From contig JAHBVY010000001.1 in assembly GCA_019637265.1 (NCBI GenBank), positions 496,001 to 560,000 of the forward strand: 64,000 bases of DNA, read 5' to 3'. Positions within the stretch are counted from its first letter, which is position 1. Each line of letters begins with the position of its first letter. Source of the DNA: Polyangiaceae bacterium (lineage in GTDB: Bacteria; Myxococcota_A; Polyangia; Polyangiales; Polyangiaceae). Below the pieces are notes generated by a model. That model worked only from the letters and a program-made list of their open reading frames with translations. It did not search any database and had not been told where the DNA came from. Positions 60,750-64,000 of the stretch are shown here, piece after piece. Made by a program: the position numbers and the translations under genes.

Positions 60750-61850
60750 TTACGGCGAGCCTTCGCCCTGTTGGCTGGCGTGCCCATGTGGCGCTGGAGC
60801 GCCGCCGGACACCGCGTTCAGCGTGTGGCGGAGCCAGCCACCGTGGAGCAGCAAGGTCACGAGCACCGCGGCCTGGTGGAGGCCCCAGGCCGCCGCCACG
60901 CGCAGCGCGCCAGGCCGCTCCAGCGCGAGCTCACCCACGAGCAGGGCGGCGAGCCCCATAGCTGCCGCGCTCCACACCAGCGCGCTGGCGCGCGCCACGC
61001 CGTGAGCGACGGGCCGCGCCCGGAGTGAGCGAGCCGCGAGCTTGAGCGCCGCGAACAGGCCCAGCCCACGTTGGACGATGGCGGCGCGGGTGAGCGCCGT
61101 GAGCAGGCCGAGCAGGAACAGCGGCGCGAGCCACACGACGATGACAGCCAAACGAATCAAATCAGCGCGCTGCTCATCGAAGCGGAGCGCGAGGTAGCCC
61201 GCGAGCGCGCGGTCGCAGCCTGCCCCCAGCGCGATCACCAGCGCCGCGCCCACGAGACCGACAGCTGAGCTGCCTAGCAGTCGCGGGAGCGCCGTGGCGG
61301 CGGCCGCCAGCGCTCGAGGCAAGCCGAGGCGCCCCGCGTGCCCCAGGCAGAACAGCCACACGCCGTGGAGGTACACGCCGAGCGCGCTGAAGAGCAGCGT
61401 GAGCGCGGCGCTCTCACGCGCCGCCGCGGTGAGCGCCAGCCCACCCTGGTGCAGCACCTGGAGCAGCCGCTCGCCCCCGGGCTCGAACAGCGCGGCGTCG
61501 CCTTGAGGTAGCTGCCCCACGGAGCTGCTGGCGATCGCCGCCACCAGCGGCGCCGCGATCACCCAGCCGCCGATCAGGCGGCCCAAGTACACCAGGACGA
61601 GCGCCCCGGGGCGCCGGAGCGGTGAGACAGCGCCGCTAACTACCCCTCGGCCCAGCACTGGGCGCTCGCCGTCCCAGTGCGCGGATCCTGCGTCGCGCAG
61701 CGTGTCCGCTGCTCCCGCGTCGCTCATCCAGCTCACGTCGTCGCGCGCGGCGGCTGCTCCTACGTCACTCGCCGCGCTCGGCTCATGGCGCGGCGCCGCG
61801 CGCGCCGTCTCCGCGCCCCGAGCGTCATCACGCTCCGTGAGCGCGGTCAT
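60750..61850 (-). CDS. polytopic membrane protein of unknown function
   Basis: 366 residues from the ATG at 61850, whose ATGA overlaps the stop codon of the M1-peptidase gene. The first ~85 residues are low complexity (AASDVGAAAARDD, SDAGAADTLRDAG), encoded by TCAG/CTGA-containing DNA. About six transmembrane helices follow, e.g. VLVYLGRLIGGWVIAAPLVAAIA, LLFSALGVYLHGVWLFCLG, AVGLVGAALVIALGAG, LIRLAVIVVWLAPLFLLGLL, LVWSAAAMGLAALLVG and AAVLVTLLLHGGWL. No transport or enzyme motif is recognised. A much longer frame in the same phase reaches into the peptidase gene, but only the part after 61850 has protein-like composition. The overlap suggests joint function with the peptidase. Confidence 0.7.
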   Translation of the reverse strand: MTALTERDDARGAETARAAPRHEPSAASDVGAAAARDDVSWMSDAGAADTLRDAGSAHWDGERPVLGRGVVSGAVSPLRRPGALVLVYLGRLIGGWVIAAPLVAAIASSSVGQLPQGDAALFEPGGERLLQVLHQGGLALTAAARESAALTLLFSALGVYLHGVWLFCLGHAGRLGLPRALAAAATALPRLLGSSAVGLVGAALVIALGAGCDRALAGYLALRFDEQRADLIRLAVIVVWLAPLFLLGLLTALTRAAIVQRGLGLFAALKLAARSLRARPVAHGVARASALVWSAAAMGLAALLVGELALERPGALRVAAAWGLHQAAVLVTLLLHGGWLRHTLNAVSGGAPAPHGHASQQGEGSP

Positions 61851-63988
61851 GGTGAGAGCAGCTCCAAGGCGAGCTGCGCCGCGTAGGTCAGGCGCTCGCG
61901 CACCCGCGGGGTGCCGTGCGGAGCTAGGCGCACCACGTTGTTCAGCGGCTGCTCGTCGAGCCCGATCAGGCCGCGCGGATCCACCACCACCTGCACGAGC
62001 GGTGAATCCCCACGGAAGTGGAGCTCGCGGGAGGCCCCGCGGCCGCTCCAGCGCTCCAGCGTCTCGCTGCCGTCCGCCGCGATCAGCGAGATCTCCACCG
62101 GGAGCTCGAGCTGCCCGTCGCGGTACACCACCACGCGCGCCGTGCTCCCGTCCGAGCCCGGCTCGATGGCGCGCACCCGGTAGTCGATGCTGCCGCGCTC
62201 GAACAGCACGAGCGAGAGGTTGCGGGCCGCGTCGTCCCCCATCGTCTCCCGGATCGCCGCGATCAGCTGGGGCGGCCCAGGGTGACGGTAGCGGTAGTAG
62301 CGCGCGTAGCGCGCGAGGGCGGCGTCCATCGCCTCGCGCCCGTACACCGCCGCCAAGGTGTCGAGCGCCGTCGCGGTGCGCGCGTACACCAGCGCGCCGA
62401 GGCTCCTGAAGCTGCTGAAGTCGGCGGCTGGCCGCGCGATGGCGCCATCTCGGCCATACTCGGCCGCCACCCGCCGCAAGGCGGCGCGCTGCGACACGGA
62501 GAGCCCCGGCAGGCGGAGCAGCGAGGCGTCGCCGTAGCGCTCGCTCATCGCCAAGAGCTCCGCGTAGCTGGTCAGCCCTTCGTCCAAGAACGGCCACTGG
62601 GGCTCGTCCGTCGCGACCAGGCCGTAGAACCACTGATGCGCGAGCTCGTGCAGCGTGACGGCGGGTACCTGGCGGCTCACGTAGCCCGCGCTCCAGCGGC
62701 CGCCGGTGGTGATGAAGCTCGGGTACTCCATGCCGCCCGAGCGCGCGGCGTGGCGCGGCGGGTGCACCACGGTGAGCGTGGGGTAGGGGTAGGCGCCGTA
62801 GCGGCGCCCGAAGTGGGCGAGCCCGAAGCGGACGGCCTCCAAGGTGTCGTCCGCGTTCTTCGTGTGGCCGGGCGGGTAGAGCAGGTGCACCCGAACCCCC
62901 GAGATCTGCTCCTCGCGCCTCAGGAAACCTGGCCAGGCGGTCCACGCGAAGTCGATCGCGTGCTCGATTTGGAACCGCAGCCGGCGCCGGTCCCCGTGAA
63001 TTTCCTCGTGGATTTGCTGGCCGCTGGCGCCTACCTGCGCCGCCGCGGGCACGTCCAGGGTCACGTCGTAGTGGCTGAAGTCGGCGTAGAACTCGGCGTG
63101 CGGGTGGAAGGCGAAGTGCCGGAACCGCCCGTCGGGCTCGAGGCGCGCGAGCTTGGGGAACCACTGCGCCACCAGGAAGTAGTCGCCGCTGGTGCCGGTG
63201 CGCTCGACGAGGCGCGGCAGCTTGGCCTCCCAGGCGAGCTCGAGGTGGAGCTCGGCTCCCGGAGGCACCGGCGCGGGCAGCGGCACCTCGATGTCGGTCT
63301 CGTCGTCGGGATCGCCCGGGCTGTGGGGCGCCGCGCCTTGCCACAAGTCGACCCCCGGATGCTCGCGCGCCGTCAGCCGAGTCACCTGGATGTGGCCGTA
63401 GTCCGCGGCGCCGCCCCCGCTGCGCCCGGCGCCGTAAGGCGAGCGCAGGAACAGGGTGCGATCATGCTTGAAGGCGTTGAGGTAGAGGTGAAAGAAGAGC
63501 GCCGTCACCTGCGCCTGGCTCGTGTTCTTCCAACGCAAGCGGGCGGTCGCGGTGACCTTCTGGGTGCCTTCATCCAGGCGCGCGTCGATGGTGTAGTGGC
63601 TCACGGGGGGAGGCGGCGGAGGCATGGCCTCGTCGTGCTCCCAGCGCGCGCCCAGCACCCGCGGCGCGTCTTCCCGCGGCGTGTGCCCGATGACTGGGCT
63701 CGGCACCCCGTCAGCCGCGCTGTCCAAGTTCGTCCCATCAGTGGAGCTGTCCGTACCCTGAGCCGCGCCGTCCAGCACCCCGTCAGCTGAGTTGTCCGTG
63801 CCTCGAGCCGCGCTGTCCAGCGCCCCGTCAGCCACGCTGTCCGCAGCCGCGCTGAGCGCCGCGAGCCCCAACCCGAGCCCGATGAAGCCCACCAGCAGCT
63901 CCCGCGCGAAGCGCAGGCCGCGCCAGCCCGGCGCCTCGCGCTGCCTCACACCGCGCTGCTCGCTGCCGTAGCGGTGGGGTGAGCTCAT
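61847..63988 (-). CDS. M1-family (aminopeptidase N-like) zinc metallopeptidase, membrane-anchored or exported
   Basis: 713 residues. A signal-anchor lies at ~30-50 (LLVGFIGLGLGLAALSAAA). A low-complexity linker (SVADGALDSAARGTDNSADGVLDGAAQG) with four related units at ~51-95 comes from TCAG/CTGA-rich DNA. The beta N-domain has SHYTIDARLD, VTALFFHLYLN and HAIDFAWTAWPGF. The catalytic part has GGMEYPSFITT (GAMEN position altered to GGMEYP, as in many bacterial relatives) and HELAHQWFYG (H447-E-x2-H) with FLDEGLTSYAELL supplying the third zinc ligand. The active site is complete. The natural substrate is unknown. Only 12 bp of upstream sequence are in the window. The downstream membrane-protein gene overlaps by 4 bp. 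Confidence 0.9.
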   Translation of the reverse strand: MSSPHRYGSEQRGVRQREAPGWRGLRFARELLVGFIGLGLGLAALSAAADSVADGALDSAARGTDNSADGVLDGAAQGTDSSTDGTNLDSAADGVPSPVIGHTPREDAPRVLGARWEHDEAMPPPPPPVSHYTIDARLDEGTQKVTATARLRWKNTSQAQVTALFFHLYLNAFKHDRTLFLRSPYGAGRSGGGAADYGHIQVTRLTAREHPGVDLWQGAAPHSPGDPDDETDIEVPLPAPVPPGAELHLELAWEAKLPRLVERTGTSGDYFLVAQWFPKLARLEPDGRFRHFAFHPHAEFYADFSHYDVTLDVPAAAQVGASGQQIHEEIHGDRRRLRFQIEHAIDFAWTAWPGFLRREEQISGVRVHLLYPPGHTKNADDTLEAVRFGLAHFGRRYGAYPYPTLTVVHPPRHAARSGGMEYPSFITTGGRWSAGYVSRQVPAVTLHELAHQWFYGLVATDEPQWPFLDEGLTSYAELLAMSERYGDASLLRLPGLSVSQRAALRRVAAEYGRDGAIARPAADFSSFRSLGALVYARTATALDTLAAVYGREAMDAALARYARYYRYRHPGPPQLIAAIRETMGDDAARNLSLVLFERGSIDYRVRAIEPGSDGSTARVVVYRDGQLELPVEISLIAADGSETLERWSGRGASRELHFRGDSPLVQVVVDPRGLIGLDEQPLNNVVRLAPHGTPRVRERLTYAAQLALELLSP

Positions 63989-64000
63989 GGGAGCCTCGCG

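Noticed and set aside
60750..63344. 864-residue frame covering the membrane protein and much of the M1 gene
   Set aside because: The part upstream of 61850 is Arg/Ala/Pro-rich nonsense antiphase to the clear M1 peptidase; only the last 366 residues look like a protein.

Overview
The window is very GC-rich, densely coded DNA from what looks like a myxobacterium-type bacterium (Myxococcota, most likely the Polyangia side; genus not resolvable by eye). The reasons are an MJ0042 zinc-ribbon/GYF protein with an Ala/Pro tail, a zinc-ribbon Ser/Thr kinase next to a receiver-DUF4388 protein, several secreted Cys-containing proteins ending in Gly-Thr-Ala-Ser repeat tails, a secreted HEAT-repeat protein and a stand-alone sigma region 4 protein. 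I see no rRNA, no complete tRNA, no CRISPR array, no transposase and no phage genes.

Layout. 1-5.8 kb: a polar-headgroup/lipid locus with inositol-1-phosphate synthase (partial, minus), a LicC-type nucleotidyltransferase, a fusion of an inositol-phosphate cytidylyltransferase-like domain to a HisC-like PLP enzyme, and a CDP-alcohol phosphatidyltransferase. 5.8-9.9 kb: secreted HEAT-repeat protein and the MJ0042/GYF protein. 10.7-14.1 kb: deoxyribose breakdown (deoC, aldehyde dehydrogenase, truncated dehydrogenase-like protein). 14.2-18.6 kb: an Hsp70 with a giant disordered linker, its J-domain partner and an HExxH protein. 18.8-27.9 kb: housekeeping genes fmt, lon, hom, murI and pyrB, with a large lipoprotein carrying a possible NlpC/P60-like domain. 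28-33.4 kb: a degenerate rhomboid, Gly-tailed lipoproteins, a third nucleotidyltransferase and a propeller-like lipoprotein. 33.5-37.5 kb: pabB-like, SPOR protein, nikR and a conserved unknown. 38-43.6 kb: SPFH protein, Ser/Thr kinase, receiver-DUF4388 protein. 43.7-49.5 kb: lipoprotein deacetylase, a peptide/nickel-type ABC importer operon without ATPases, and an alpha/beta hydrolase lacking its nucleophile. 49.5-54.5 kb: MerR-like regulator behind a dyad-rich divergent promoter, sigma-4 protein, M19 dipeptidase, and a zinc-finger ParA with a small RHH-like partner. 54.6-64 kb: purH, Gly-tailed lipoprotein, RluA-type synthase, argB, a degenerate glycogen-synthase-like protein, and an M1 peptidase overlapping a polytopic membrane protein.

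The most coherent candidate for something new is the first locus. Its enzymes could activate a polar head group (inositol, or an amino-alcohol through the fused PLP domain) as a CDP derivative and pass it to a lipid, the reverse of the usual CDP-diacylglycerol route. A second theme is repetition. Short degenerate TCAG/CTGA-rich repeats sit at gene borders and also in frame inside protein linkers and N-termini. A 19-bp G-rich element recurs four times between genes, and a REP-type palindrome sits inside a tandem duplication. A third theme is pseudoenzymes: at least four proteins keep a catalytic fold but lack key residues.
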